Below are positions 31,900-40,439 of a DNA stretch of 64,000 nt, in pieces (position 1 is the first letter of the stretch; every line of letters begins with the position of its first letter). The notes under the pieces were generated by a model. The model did not search any database and was not told the DNA's origin. It was given only the letters and a program-made list of their open reading frames with translations. The position numbers were made by a program, and so were the translations under genes. The DNA lies in assembly GCA_029288485.1 (NCBI GenBank), contig JARIHC010000004.1, positions 248,001-312,000 on the forward strand. Reading direction: 5' to 3'. The stretch is from Candidatus Saccharimonadota bacterium. Lineage in GTDB: Bacteria > Patescibacteriota > Saccharimonadia > Saccharimonadales > UBA4665.

Positions 31900-32241
31900 T
31901 TATTCCGTAACTGGTTCGTGAGACGACAATAAATCATTTAAGGACTTAAAGTCGGCACAAATCGTTACATAGGTTCTACAAGCCCGAAGCACCATATGGC
32001 CAGCAGCCCGTGCTGCTCGTTTGGTGTTATGGGCAGCTATTATTCGTAGTGAACGAGCATCCATTTCGGTGTCCAGGTCAACATAACCAGCTAGCACTTC
32101 GTCGGCACGAACTGCTCTCGCTAATATATCTTCCGTCGCCGCATGGACGTCTAGCTTGCCGCGGCCCGGATATAATAATGGAATTTCTTGATGCTCTTTG
32201 GCTTGTGACCGAGCATACTCTTCCGATGTACCAAAACTCAT
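31900..32241 (-). CDS. Hypothetical protein, 113 aa
   Basis: Start set at the ATG at 32241, 9 bases after TATAAT (32251-32256). A small soluble helical protein with an Ala/Arg-rich region (NTKRAARAAGHMVLRACRTY). Not recognised. Confidence 0.7.
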   Translation of the reverse strand: MSFGTSEEYARSQAKEHQEIPLLYPGRGKLDVHAATEDILARAVRADEVLAGYVDLDTEMDARSLRIIAAHNTKRAARAAGHMVLRACRTYVTICADFKSLNDLLSSHEPVTE

Positions 32242-32282
32242 ATTATGTATATTATACAACTACAAGTTAAATAACACAAATG

Positions 32283-32831
32283 CTAGTCTTTGTCTTTGCG
32301 ATTTTTATCTTTGCGGTCATGATAAGCCAGCTGACGGCGTTTCTGATCTAAGCGGACAATCTTTTTTTCAAATGGTTTCAGCAGACTAGAGTACTGCCAA
32401 TTGGGGGCTAAAATGTAAGCCAGTTTGCCCTGCCCTTCCAGGTGCTCGGCCAGGCTAAAAAAGTCGCCGTCGCCCGAAACGATAATTGCACGCTCGTAGT
32501 TAGGCAATTCTTTCATGGCATAAAGAACCAGCTCGGTGTCAACATTGCCTTTGACGGCGGCTTTATCTCTGTCATCATCTTTATCGGACGATTTGCTAGT
32601 GATGTCTAACGTAGGCTTTAAGACGACCAAGAACCCAAGTTCATGCATGTACTCGTAAAGCGACTCGTTTTCGTGCATGTAGCCAATAAACATATAAGCT
32701 TTAGTGACACCGTATTTGTCGCGCAAGAACTTGCGAAACTTACGCCAGTCCATCTTCCAGCCAGTACGCTGAGTGCCGAGGTTCAAGTTTTGGCTGTCAA
32801 TAAAAGCATAGGTATTTGGCTGTTTGCTCAT
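32283..32831 (-). CDS. NYN-domain (LabA/DUF88-like) RNase, 182 aa
   Basis: A PIN-like NYN fold: the first metal Asp in AFIDSQNLN, KGNVDTELVLYAM, and IVSGDGDFFSLAEHL with two further Asp. A Lys/Arg/Asp-rich tail may bind RNA. NYN proteins are single-strand RNases. TAGACT ends 6 bases before the ATG, so it is probably leaderless. Confidence 0.9.
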   Translation of the reverse strand: MSKQPNTYAFIDSQNLNLGTQRTGWKMDWRKFRKFLRDKYGVTKAYMFIGYMHENESLYEYMHELGFLVVLKPTLDITSKSSDKDDDRDKAAVKGNVDTELVLYAMKELPNYERAIIVSGDGDFFSLAEHLEGQGKLAYILAPNWQYSSLLKPFEKKIVRLDQKRRQLAYHDRKDKNRKDKD

Positions 32832-32866
32832 GCCTATAGTCTACACTATGGGCCGTGTCAAACGGC

Positions 32867-33463
32867 TTAATTGGTGTTGCTGGCTGCGGTACCGGTAAAG
32901 ACGAAGTCTAGATTGGATAGCGCTGCGGCGGAGCCGTTAACCGCGTCGGCATCCATGGCGATTTGAATATCGAACTCTTCGATAGCGCCTGGGCTGAGAC
33001 CGCCAGGATAGTTAACGGCTCCGCTGCCATCAGGCGATATTAAGGACTGAAGAGAAAAGCTTTGCGGTGTCTGGGGTGTGTGGCTCGACATGTCGTATGG
33101 CGACAAAATTACTTTTACTTTACTCAAATCAACCCCATCTGGGTTATCAGGTGCGGTCGGCACGCCAACTTTTAAAGCCAGCGGCGCAACACTCATATTT
33201 CTAAGAAAAATGTGCTCGGTCTGCGAGGCTTGCACCCCAGGTATAATGTGCGCAAACTTATAACCAGTTGCAGCATTAGAGTACGTAATATCATTTGGGC
33301 TAATAACTAGCGAAGCGCTATCGGTTTCAATTGAGTTGCCATTGAGTTTGGCCTGGCTTTGAAGCAGCGCGAAAGCTACACCGCCTGCAATTAACAAAAA
33401 AGTAACAGCGGCTAAGCCAATCTGTTGGCGTTTTCGCAGGTTAATAATTTTAGGTATGTTCAT
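32867..33463 (-). CDS. Secreted or anchored beta-rich protein, 198 aa
   Basis: An N-terminal membrane segment (QIGLAAVTFLLIAGGVAFALL) after a basic stretch looks like a signal anchor. The exported part is beta-rich (FAHIIPGVQASQTEHIFLRNMSVAPLALKV; LSPGAIEEFDIQIAMD), recalling TasA/camelysin-like fibre proteins, in which the Pro-Gly-containing strand and the Asn-rich strand recur. That similarity is weak. AAGGAGG precedes the ATG, so it is translated by Shine-Dalgarno. Confidence 0.75.
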   Translation of the reverse strand: MNIPKIINLRKRQQIGLAAVTFLLIAGGVAFALLQSQAKLNGNSIETDSASLVISPNDITYSNAATGYKFAHIIPGVQASQTEHIFLRNMSVAPLALKVGVPTAPDNPDGVDLSKVKVILSPYDMSSHTPQTPQSFSLQSLISPDGSGAVNYPGGLSPGAIEEFDIQIAMDADAVNGSAAALSNLDFVFTGTAASNTN

Positions 33464-33601
33464 AGCGCCTCCTTTTTAATTGGTAGCAGCCATAATGGCA
33501 CTCAAGTCTACTATGCGCCAAATCTTTCCTAGCTCTTTTAATTAAGACTTAATGACTCTTTATTTGCGTGGGATTAAGTATCATCTTATAATATCTTGAT
33601 C

Positions 33602-34012
33602 GTGTTAAAGAATATGGAACACCCAAACCTAGATTTAAACGGCGTATGGGACGGCACAAACTGCAAATTCACCGTCCTATTCCCTATCGTTGAACTCAGC
33701 TCTGGCGAAGATATAGCTGACAGCGAATCAGAGCGCACGCGAGAATTACGTCAAAAGGTCGGCCGATACATAACTGACCCCTCCGTAAAACTTGAGCATT
33801 TCAGAGGACTAACAGCCGATCGCGAACACTCACTGCAAATTTTAGAGGAAGAGTTAACAAACCCTTCAGGCGGTATAGTGATTATCGAAGGTAAATATCT
33901 TCGACCGCCAAAACTCCGCGCCGACGAGCTCAAAGAATGTCTCGACATCGTTGCGGGCATATATTCGGACGTAATGTTTGAGCGCGCCCATCCTGACACA
34001 AGCCACACTTAA
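33602..34012 (+). CDS. Hypothetical protein, about 136 aa
   Basis: TATAAT (33587-33592) ends 9 bases before the GTG at 33602, which I take as a leaderless start; ATG 33614 is the alternative. A soluble protein with two segments rich in Glu/Arg. Not recognised. It ends 2 bases from the end of the convergent Nudix gene. Confidence 0.65.
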   Translation: MLKNMEHPNLDLNGVWDGTNCKFTVLFPIVELSSGEDIADSESERTRELRQKVGRYITDPSVKLEHFRGLTADREHSLQILEEELTNPSGGIVIIEGKYLRPPKLRADELKECLDIVAGIYSDVMFERAHPDTSHT

Positions 34013-34014
34013 AC

Positions 34015-34479
34015 TTATTGCGATAGAACTTTCTCAGTTAGGAATCCATCGATATCCGGATGCAGATTATCCGGAAGCCGAGTAAACCAATCCAGCTTGG
34101 CAGCTTCATGGTTAGGCTTGATTTCGCCTTCGTATTCTGCCAGAAAAGCAATGCTTACAGGCGAGTGCCAGCCATTTTTAATGTGGGTTGGATATTCGAT
34201 ATAACCGATTGATTCAGCACTGGTTATTTTTACGCCCAATTCCCTTTCACCAACCCGCCGAACCGCCTCTAATAAACTTTCGCCGTAAAAAACTGTCCCG
34301 CCGGGTAGATGCCACAAGCCTTTGCACGGCTCAATATCGCGCAGACTGAGCAGCACACCTTTATCTGACTTTATAACTAGGTCCACGCAAAGCCGCGGCA
34401 CCTTGCTATAGATGCTGTCGAACTCTTCTTTGGTTAATGGGTAGTCCTTGCTGAATTTTGTCATCTTGGCTTTCATCAT
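34015..34479 (-). CDS. Nudix hydrolase, GDP-mannose hydrolase-like, 154 aa
   Basis: The Nudix region reads LPGGTVFYGESLLEAVRRV followed by GERELGV. The first Glu of the classic REUXEE core is Val and the usual second Glu is Arg, the kind of divergence seen in GDP-mannose mannosyl hydrolases (Gmm/WcaH), whose N-terminal pattern (LTKEEFDSIYSKVPRLCVDLVI) it also matches. It may hydrolyse a nucleotide sugar. The start is uncertain among several close ATG/GTG codons (34464-34491). Confidence 0.8.
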   Translation of the reverse strand: MMKAKMTKFSKDYPLTKEEFDSIYSKVPRLCVDLVIKSDKGVLLSLRDIEPCKGLWHLPGGTVFYGESLLEAVRRVGERELGVKITSAESIGYIEYPTHIKNGWHSPVSIAFLAEYEGEIKPNHEAAKLDWFTRLPDNLHPDIDGFLTEKVLSQ

Positions 34480-34504
34480 AACATCGCACACCTATATAAG
34501 TAGC

Positions 34505-34561
34505 TATATTCTTTCGACTTGAACTTCCCAAGTCTCATCAGACGCTAAGCGTAAGAATATA
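34505..34561 (-). ncRNA. Hammerhead ribozyme D (type III)
   Basis: On the minus strand: helix III TATATTC with GAATATA plus the U-A core pair, cleavage triplet CUU, short stem I ACGC-TTA-GCGT, core CTGATGA (34535-34541), stem II GACTTG with CAAGTC, GAAA (34512-34515). The core is fully conserved while all three stems differ in sequence from copies A-C, so this is an independent example and not a recent copy. Predicted cleavage is between 34553 and 34552. It lies downstream of the gene at 34689-35357. Confidence 0.9.
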
Positions 34562-34604
34562 TTAGCAAGTCTCGAGCTACTGATGTAGTAGCGAGGCTTG
34601 CTAA
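34562..34604 (-). other. Strong stem-loop next to hammerhead D
   Basis: TTAGCAAG (34562-34569) pairs with CTTGCTAA (34597-34604); inside, CTCG pairs with CGAG and CTACT with AGTAG, giving about 17 bp around a 5-base loop. It stacks directly on helix III of hammerhead D. Further pairings (TCTGC/GCAGA) lie between it and the stop codon at 34689. Confidence 0.75.
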
Positions 34605-34688
34605 GCTAACCCGCTTCACGTTTTTGCCATAAGGCTCACGCTGGTCTCTGCCAAAATAAGCAGAACGGGGTAAAGCGACCATGCCCAC

Positions 34689-35357
34689 CTAAATTGCTTC
34701 TTGCTCTTCAGTCTCTGATAGATCAGTGAAGTGTTTTACCACTACTCCGATCAATATAACCGAGACGATGATCAAGTTGTAGGTGGTGTGGTACAAGGTT
34801 GACTCAGACACTCCTCCTTCAAAATAGAAGTGAGTAAAAGCTAGTCCAGCAAAGGAAATTGCTATTCCAGCCGCTATGGGTACTCCAGCCAGCAGACTGT
34901 GAACCAAGCCAAAAGCCAGGCTTCGCAGAGTGCCATCCCACCAATCACCAGTGCCTTCACGGAAGATTTTCTCCTCGATGCTGGCAAGGTAAGGCAGATT
35001 CAGCAAAAACAACAGCCCAAAAGCCACCCCGAAGTACTTGATTTGGAATGGGACAACGTTAATATTTGGGCTTTCGCCTGGGTTGTCTTTCCCCTTTCCT
35101 ACGAGGTTCCACCACGACCATCGAAACAAACCGCCAGCCTTCCATAGAAATGCAGCCACAAGCAGAACCACTGCAAGGACCCCAAATGCCTGGAGAAGCA
35201 CAAGCGGCCTAATATCTGCATATATATGCAGATTAGCAGCAACCTGCCCTTCCGTGATGTTTAGCACCAGGCTGAGGGTCAGGAACAAGCACCAGACGAA
35301 GTAAAGAACCGACTTCATAGGGTTCTCGCCGAGATCATCCTCGGTACGGTCAGGCAT
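34689..35357 (-). CDS. Cassette D membrane protein, unknown function, 222 aa
   Basis: The ATG at 35357 is preferred because GGAGAG lies just before it. Five hydrophobic segments (for example SVLYFVWCLFLTLSLVLNI, LLQAFGVLAVVLLVAAFLW, VAFGLLFLLNLPYLA, VPIAAGIAISFAGLAFTHFYF, LIIVSVILIGVVVKHF) and an acidic C-terminus. No family recognised. Codon choice again departs from the neighbours (CTT, GTC, GGG). Its transcript has a structured leader of about 90 nt and a 3' part with stem-loops and hammerhead D, the same plan as cassettes A-C. Confidence 0.8.
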   Translation of the reverse strand: MPDRTEDDLGENPMKSVLYFVWCLFLTLSLVLNITEGQVAANLHIYADIRPLVLLQAFGVLAVVLLVAAFLWKAGGLFRWSWWNLVGKGKDNPGESPNINVVPFQIKYFGVAFGLLFLLNLPYLASIEEKIFREGTGDWWDGTLRSLAFGLVHSLLAGVPIAAGIAISFAGLAFTHFYFEGGVSESTLYHTTYNLIIVSVILIGVVVKHFTDLSETEEQEAI

Positions 35358-35414
35358 AACTCTCCAGTCACTAGAAATTGACAATTAGTAGCAACCTAAG
35401 TATCACAACTTAAA

Positions 35415-35484
35415 GAACGAAACTGCTGCGAAATCTTCGCGTCGTTCACATATACAATTATACCATAAACGGAATATTAGGCAA
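35415..35484 (-). promoter_or_regulatory. Promoter and leader hairpin of cassette D
   Basis: TTGCCT (35479-35484) and TATAAT (35457-35462), 16 bp apart. The transcript then forms a hairpin (outer stem GAACGA 35442-35447 with TCGTTC 35415-35420; inner GCGAA with TTCGC). The leader is about 90 nt long. Confidence 0.7.
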
Positions 35485-35506
35485 TATAGGTGCGTTTGGA
35501 TTGTTG

Positions 35507-36040
35507 TTAGGAGTTAGTTATTACCAAATCCACGGCTTTGGACAGGTTATCAGCCTGGAAGTCTTCTTCCGGAGCATCGTCCTGGGTGCCGGTAGCTGTG
35601 CGTACAAGAATAGTCCTCGCGCCGGCGCTCTTCCCGGCTAAAATGTCGGAACGATGGTCTCCAATCATGAATGTATTCGCTAAATTCAGGTCAAAGTCTT
35701 TTGCCGCATCCAGCAGCAGCTTGGGTTTGGGCTTATGACACTCGCAATTACCATGCGGACCGTGCGGACAAAAATAGGTCTTGAGCACTTTTATACCGCT
35801 CGGCGCCAACCTTCTGATAACCTCGGAATTTATTCGTTCAAAATCTTCAGTGCTGATCTTGCCTTCAGCAATGCCGGCCTGATTGGTTACTATGATCACG
35901 GAAAATCCTTTGTCGGCCAACTTCTTGAGAGCGGAAATTGAATCCGGGAAAAGCTCAATTTTATCTTCGCTAGTTACTCGAAAGTCAGGCGGATCTACAA
36001 TTACCGTCCCATCTCTGTCTATTAGTACAACTTTGTTCAC
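35507..36040 (-). CDS. HAD-IIIA phosphatase, GmhB-like, 177 aa
   Basis: DxD nucleophile motif (LIDRDGTV, Asp8 and Asp10), motif II Thr in IIVTNQAG, motif III Lys and MIGDHRSDI. A His/Cys cluster (CPHGPHGNCECHKP) matches the zinc site of D-glycero-D-manno-heptose-1,7-bisphosphate phosphatase (GmhB). A heptose pathway is not otherwise visible, so it may act on another sugar phosphate. It overlaps the cupin gene by 4 bases. Confidence 0.88.
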   Translation of the reverse strand: MNKVVLIDRDGTVIVDPPDFRVTSEDKIELFPDSISALKKLADKGFSVIIVTNQAGIAEGKISTEDFERINSEVIRRLAPSGIKVLKTYFCPHGPHGNCECHKPKPKLLLDAAKDFDLNLANTFMIGDHRSDILAGKSAGARTILVRTATGTQDDAPEEDFQADNLSKAVDLVITNS

Positions 36041-36339
36041 GACGATTCTATTCTCTGCTCTATAAACGTCATGTCTTCTTGGACGGTGAGCTTGTGGTAG
36101 ACGTTTGATGCGACGTAAATTTCCGTCATTGGTGTTAGTTCAAATGTTTCGTCGCCGACCTGGAATTTGCCGCGACCAGAAAGCACCCAGATAGTTTCGG
36201 CTTTTTCGTGCGTGTGGTCGCCCATCACCGCACCAGCCGGCGCGACTAAATAGTAAAAGTCTGATCCAAGGTCATAAACATCCCACTCTTTATCAGCGTC
36301 TATGTCAGATGGTTTAAATGATTTCGGCTGACTGCTCAT
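36037..36339 (-). CDS. Cupin-domain protein, 100 aa
   Basis: A single cupin barrel: motif 1 GDHTHEKAETIWVLSGRGKF and motif 2 around MTEIYVASNVYHKL. It could be a sugar-nucleotide isomerase-like or sensor protein. TATAAT ends 9 bases before the ATG (leaderless), and the stop overlaps the start of the downstream HAD phosphatase gene, so the two are co-expressed. Confidence 0.88.
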   Translation of the reverse strand: MSSQPKSFKPSDIDADKEWDVYDLGSDFYYLVAPAGAVMGDHTHEKAETIWVLSGRGKFQVGDETFELTPMTEIYVASNVYHKLTVQEDMTFIEQRIESS

Positions 36340-36354
36340 AATAACTCAATTATA

Positions 36355-37443
36355 TTACTCTTCTTGTTTTTTGGTTTCTTGCTGTAAGAGTTTTTGGCTG
36401 TGCTCTACCTGGTTTTGAAGTTTGCGGTTTTCTATTAACTCTTCTTTCCAGTTTTCAGAATTGGTTTCTTGTAATTGGCCAGGCTGTAAGTAAATATTAA
36501 CGTTACCACCTTGAATTATTAAGTTTTCTAGTGATTTAATCGACTCCTCTATCCCTTTTTCCACCTCATTCACTGCGCCATCCAGATCTTTACCGTATGT
36601 TTCTACCACCGCCTGCGCAATGCGTTTGTTGTCTGAAGCACTCGAGTCTTCTAGAGATTGAAGTTCTTTTAAAATCTTGTCTTTGGAGGCCTTTGTGTGT
36701 TCCGTTTCAGCCTGCAACTTTTCAGTTTGAGCTCGGATATTACGCACTTCTTCTACTTCCCGCCATCTTTTTAGCACAGTTTTAGTAATGAAGTTTAGCG
36801 GAATGGCGAGCTTTAGCCCTACAGCTACTAAAATTGTCTCTGGTGAGGATTGGGAAATAGCCATAACCTCAAAAATATACGCATCTGTTGATTTACTTAG
36901 TTTTCCTATATTAGTCAGTATCTTTTGTATATTCTCTATATCATTCGCGCTAGCACCCAAACCAGCACTTTGCTTGGCGGGATGCGTGAAGCGCGTAACG
37001 ACCTGGTCTTCTCTAACTTGATAAAAATTAGTCGCCTCCTGATGGATAGGCAACTTTTTCAGTGACTCTTTAAGCGAGTCTGTGATTTGCTGGGCAACCT
37101 GTAATTTGTTTTGTGAAACACCAAGAATTTTTTCTGCTTCTGCTGGATTACTATCAAAAAGCTCTAACAGGTTAGCTATAGCTCCCTCTCCTACGTATGG
37201 ACTAATTCCTAGGAGTTCTACGTAGGGGTTGCCGTCAAGAGGAAAACCATTTTGACTTTCGTAACTTATACACCTTTGCTGCAATTGGTTAAAAGCAGCG
37301 ATAGCCTGACTATAATTAGGACTTACGCTCCCGTATGCACTATTGAATGAGTTGACTGCTCTAGCTGTTTCAGCAATGTATGAAGTTCGTGCAAAAAATT
37401 CACTTAAATGATGCACGGACGCAGTGAGTTCTTTGACAACCAT
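36355..37443 (-). CDS. Coiled-coil protein of unknown function, 362 aa
   Basis: Mostly helical, with a hydrophobic segment in the middle (TILVAVGLKLAIPLNFITK) that could touch a membrane, then a long charged coiled coil (EVRNIRAQTEKLQAETEHTKASKDKI) and a Gln/Glu-rich end. Not recognised. It follows glyS by 2 bases and is co-transcribed with it. AT-richer than its neighbours. Confidence 0.75.
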   Translation of the reverse strand: MVVKELTASVHHLSEFFARTSYIAETARAVNSFNSAYGSVSPNYSQAIAAFNQLQQRCISYESQNGFPLDGNPYVELLGISPYVGEGAIANLLELFDSNPAEAEKILGVSQNKLQVAQQITDSLKESLKKLPIHQEATNFYQVREDQVVTRFTHPAKQSAGLGASANDIENIQKILTNIGKLSKSTDAYIFEVMAISQSSPETILVAVGLKLAIPLNFITKTVLKRWREVEEVRNIRAQTEKLQAETEHTKASKDKILKELQSLEDSSASDNKRIAQAVVETYGKDLDGAVNEVEKGIEESIKSLENLIIQGGNVNIYLQPGQLQETNSENWKEELIENRKLQNQVEHSQKLLQQETKKQEE

Positions 37444-37445
37444 TT

Positions 37446-38750
37446 TTATTCTTCCAAATTCTGAATTAAGCTGGTGGTGGCAACTCTAGCCTGTTCCGCT
37501 GTATCCCTATCGCGGATAGTGATGGTGTCGTCTTCTAGGCTTTGGAAGTCTATAGTTACACAATGTGGAGTGCCGATTTCGTCTTGGCGGCGGTAGCGTT
37601 TGCCGATGTTGCCATTGTCGTCATACATTACATTGCCAAATTCTTTTTTAAGCGTCTTATAGACCTCTTGAGCCTTGGCGGCCAGCTCCGGCTTGTTCTT
37701 AAGCAGCGGAGAAACGGCCACTTTTACGGGAGCCAGGTCTTTTGGCAGCTTCAAAACTGAACGTTTTTCGCCGCCAATTTCATCTTCTGTATAAGCGGCA
37801 GTCAGCACCGCCATAACTAAGCGCTCAACCCCAAAACTGGGTTCGATAACATGCGGCACAAACGGCTTAGCGCTCGGATCCTTCGGCTTGTACTCCATAC
37901 TCTTGCCGCTGGCCTTCTGGATATTCATAAGGTCGAAATCCGTGCGGTATGCTAATCCAAGCAGTTCGTCTCGGCCGTGTGGATAATCAAATTCGAAGTC
38001 GATAGTGCGCTTACTATAGTGGGCTCGGTCGTTCTGTGGTACTTCCAGTTCATGAATTTTGTCTGCAGGTAGCCCAAGATCATCTAGGAATTTTTTAATG
38101 TCGGTGCGCCACTGTTCAAATGCCTTTTCCCACTCGCTTTCTTGAACAAAATATTCAGTTTCCATCTGCTCAAACTCGCGGCTGCGAAACACAAAGTCAC
38201 GCGGGCTGATTTCGTTGCGAAAGGCTTTGCCCATCTGCGCGATACCAAACGGAACGTCCGGATAGAAGCTGTCGATGATATTCTTATAATTCGTAAAAAT
38301 GCCCTGGGCTGTTTCAGGCCGAAGATACGTGAGCGAGTTTTCATCTTCAGTCGGGCCAGCGTTAGTCTTAAACATCATGTTAAACTGGCGCGGCTCGCTA
38401 AACTTGCCGACGGCGCCACAAACCGGGCACTTATCCTCTTTGATATGATCCTGGCGCAGCCGGGCATTGCATTGCTGGCATTCCACCATAGGATCATTAA
38501 AACCGGTGGCATGGCCGCTGGCTTCCCAGACTTTCTTGTTCATCAAAATTGCAGCATCGACACCGTACATATCTACGCGATTCTCGACAAAAGTCTGCCA
38601 CCAAAGATTCATGACATTGCGCTTTAGCTGCACTCCCAGTGGACCATAATCCCAGGTGCCAGCTAACCCGCCATAAACTTCACTGCCCTGATAAATAAAG
38701 CCGCGGCGCTTGCACAGGCTAACTAAGGTTTCGAGTGATACATCGCTCAT
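37446..38750 (-). CDS. glyS: Glycyl-tRNA synthetase (class II, alpha2 type), 434 aa
   Basis: Starts with SLCKRRGFIYQGSEVYGGLAGTWDYGPLG, has a Cys4 zinc insertion (CQQCNA and CPVCG), motif 2 (FRNEISPRDFVFRSREFEQMETEYF), motif 3 (PSFGVERLVMAVL) and the C-terminal anticodon-binding domain. It is the eukaryote/archaea-like dimeric form also called GlyQS. A TATAAT lies 11 bases before the ATG. Confidence 0.97.
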   Translation of the reverse strand: MSDVSLETLVSLCKRRGFIYQGSEVYGGLAGTWDYGPLGVQLKRNVMNLWWQTFVENRVDMYGVDAAILMNKKVWEASGHATGFNDPMVECQQCNARLRQDHIKEDKCPVCGAVGKFSEPRQFNMMFKTNAGPTEDENSLTYLRPETAQGIFTNYKNIIDSFYPDVPFGIAQMGKAFRNEISPRDFVFRSREFEQMETEYFVQESEWEKAFEQWRTDIKKFLDDLGLPADKIHELEVPQNDRAHYSKRTIDFEFDYPHGRDELLGLAYRTDFDLMNIQKASGKSMEYKPKDPSAKPFVPHVIEPSFGVERLVMAVLTAAYTEDEIGGEKRSVLKLPKDLAPVKVAVSPLLKNKPELAAKAQEVYKTLKKEFGNVMYDDNGNIGKRYRRQDEIGTPHCVTIDFQSLEDDTITIRDRDTAEQARVATTSLIQNLEE

Positions 38751-38897
38751 ACTTACCTAAAATTATACCTATTTTACCGAAGTTTGCTACTGTTTATGGA
38801 ATAAGCGGTTAGGCGTAAAGGTGCATTATGGCGCCAAAGGGTTAAGCTATGTGTCTTTTCTAACCTGGAAATACTTCTACCAAGCGCAAGCCAGCAC

Positions 38898-39680
38898 CTA
38901 CGCGGCTGCATTTTCTAAAGCAACATCCACCGCTTCGACCACTCCAAATAGATTTGCCAGACGGTTGATGTTATGCAAAACGTTGAAATCTCTCATTTCT
39001 ATATCAGATATTCCATGTGTGAAATCAACTCCAGGCTCAGCGAGTAGCCCAACCGCGTGCATAGGCTCGCGAATTCCAACAATCATGGAACCTCTCGAGT
39101 CAGCTTGGACTGAGTACAGTCCTTTTTGCGGCAAATAATCACGGCGAAGTTGCAGCTCGCTTGTCGGAGGTTGTAAGTTGCGTTCTAGCGACTCCATAAG
39201 CTGTTCTGCTTTTTTTCGCCGCATAGATATGCCGAATGGTCCAGTCCGCGGTATCTTAGCCTCGTCGGTGCTTCGTTCGACTGCTTGGCCTGCTATCCTC
39301 AGCAATAACTGGGTAGAACGTTTACTTTCTTTTTGGCCAATTACAAAGCATGGCAGCGTTTCTTTAGTCCAGTCTCCCACCTTGCCGTACCACACAACAG
39401 AAGATTTGATTTTAGCTAACACTTCCGCGTCTACGCACTCTATATGTGTGCGTTCGACTTCTTTAGTCTTGTCCTCGGGCTCTTCAAGCGATCCCGGAAA
39501 AGTATTTACTAGGTCATTAATAAGATCAACATTTTCTCTCGACGCTTCAACCCCTTCAGCGGTAGCTAGGCTGCCAAGTTCGCCCCTAAGCGCACGGGAA
39601 ATATCTGCATAACTAGAGCCTTCTTCGCGCGTAAAAGCTCTTAAACCGGCTCGAGATAGCTCTATGGTTTCCCTATCCAT
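38898..39680 (-). CDS. Hypothetical protein, 260 aa
   Basis: I do not recognise this protein. It is soluble; the N-terminal 100 residues are helical and acidic, the C-terminal 130 look alpha/beta (GSMIVGIREPMHAVGLLAEPGVDF). CATAAT ends 8 bases before the ATG (leaderless). Confidence 0.75.
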   Translation of the reverse strand: MDRETIELSRAGLRAFTREEGSSYADISRALRGELGSLATAEGVEASRENVDLINDLVNTFPGSLEEPEDKTKEVERTHIECVDAEVLAKIKSSVVWYGKVGDWTKETLPCFVIGQKESKRSTQLLLRIAGQAVERSTDEAKIPRTGPFGISMRRKKAEQLMESLERNLQPPTSELQLRRDYLPQKGLYSVQADSRGSMIVGIREPMHAVGLLAEPGVDFTHGISDIEMRDFNVLHNINRLANLFGVVEAVDVALENAAA

Positions 39681-39746
39681 AATGCATTATTATGCCACTC
39701 TCTTTTATTACACACAAACACATTTTTATACTAGTTACGCTTTTAG

Positions 39747-40439
39747 CTATGATCGAATATGCGAGGTCAGCATAGAGCGGATTAGCGGAGAGAGTGTTAC
39801 GACCAGTGTTTCCAGCCCTTGAACCTTGGCAATCTCGTCTGGTTCATGATCAGAAAATAATAATCGGAGCGTTTTTATATGGTTTGCTTCGTATTTACCA
39901 GCGGCAGAGGACGCAAAAGCCATAGCTTCGAAGTCAAAATTATACTTTTTGGCAGAGGATAACTGATCTCCCGCAGAATCAATTTGTATATTCGGCGTAT
40001 GGCCGGCTAGTTTTAGAAGCTGAGCTTCAAACCAGGCGCGGATTAGAGTCGGATCTATTTTATGATCATCGAGCGACGCGAAGGCTTGTTCTAATAGTTC
40101 GTAATATTCTGCCTCGGGATGGTCTTCCGTAGAACGGTTCAGCAGCTTGATTAGATCATAACCTAGCTGCACACGGTCTAGAGCGCTGACGATACGGCCG
40201 TAATGCTTTATAAGGCGCGTGCTAATCAGCGTACCCAGCTCGCCCTTGCCTTCTATAAAAGTAATATTACTGGTGCTAAAAAGTTCTATGCCGCCGGCTA
40301 GTTTACTTTTTACTTTGCGGACACCGCGGGCTACCAGGCGCAGCTTGCCGTAGTCCGGGGTTAAAATAGTCAGAATACGATCAGCTTCGCCGTAGTTAGT
40401 ACGGCTTAAAATAATGCCAGTAGTTGTAAGGTGTTTCAC
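39747..40439 (-). CDS. recO: DNA repair protein RecO, 230 aa
   Basis: An N-terminal OB fold (TTGIILSRTNYGEADRILTILTPDYGKLRLVARGVRKVKSKLAG) and a helical C-terminal domain. The zinc-binding Cys of many RecO proteins are absent. RecO helps load RecA on gapped DNA. Its ATG overlaps the stop of the receiver-like gene upstream (4 bases), so the repair gene is translationally coupled to a signalling-type gene pair. Confidence 0.88.
   Translation of the reverse strand: MKHLTTTGIILSRTNYGEADRILTILTPDYGKLRLVARGVRKVKSKLAGGIELFSTSNITFIEGKGELGTLISTRLIKHYGRIVSALDRVQLGYDLIKLLNRSTEDHPEAEYYELLEQAFASLDDHKIDPTLIRAWFEAQLLKLAGHTPNIQIDSAGDQLSSAKKYNFDFEAMAFASSAAGKYEANHIKTLRLLFSDHEPDEIAKVQGLETLVVTLSPLIRSMLTSHIRS

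Noticed and set aside
38821-39138. Plus-strand frame of 105 aa
   Set aside because: Shadow of the minus-strand gene 38898-39680; no ribosome site and Ser/Thr-rich composition typical of antisense.
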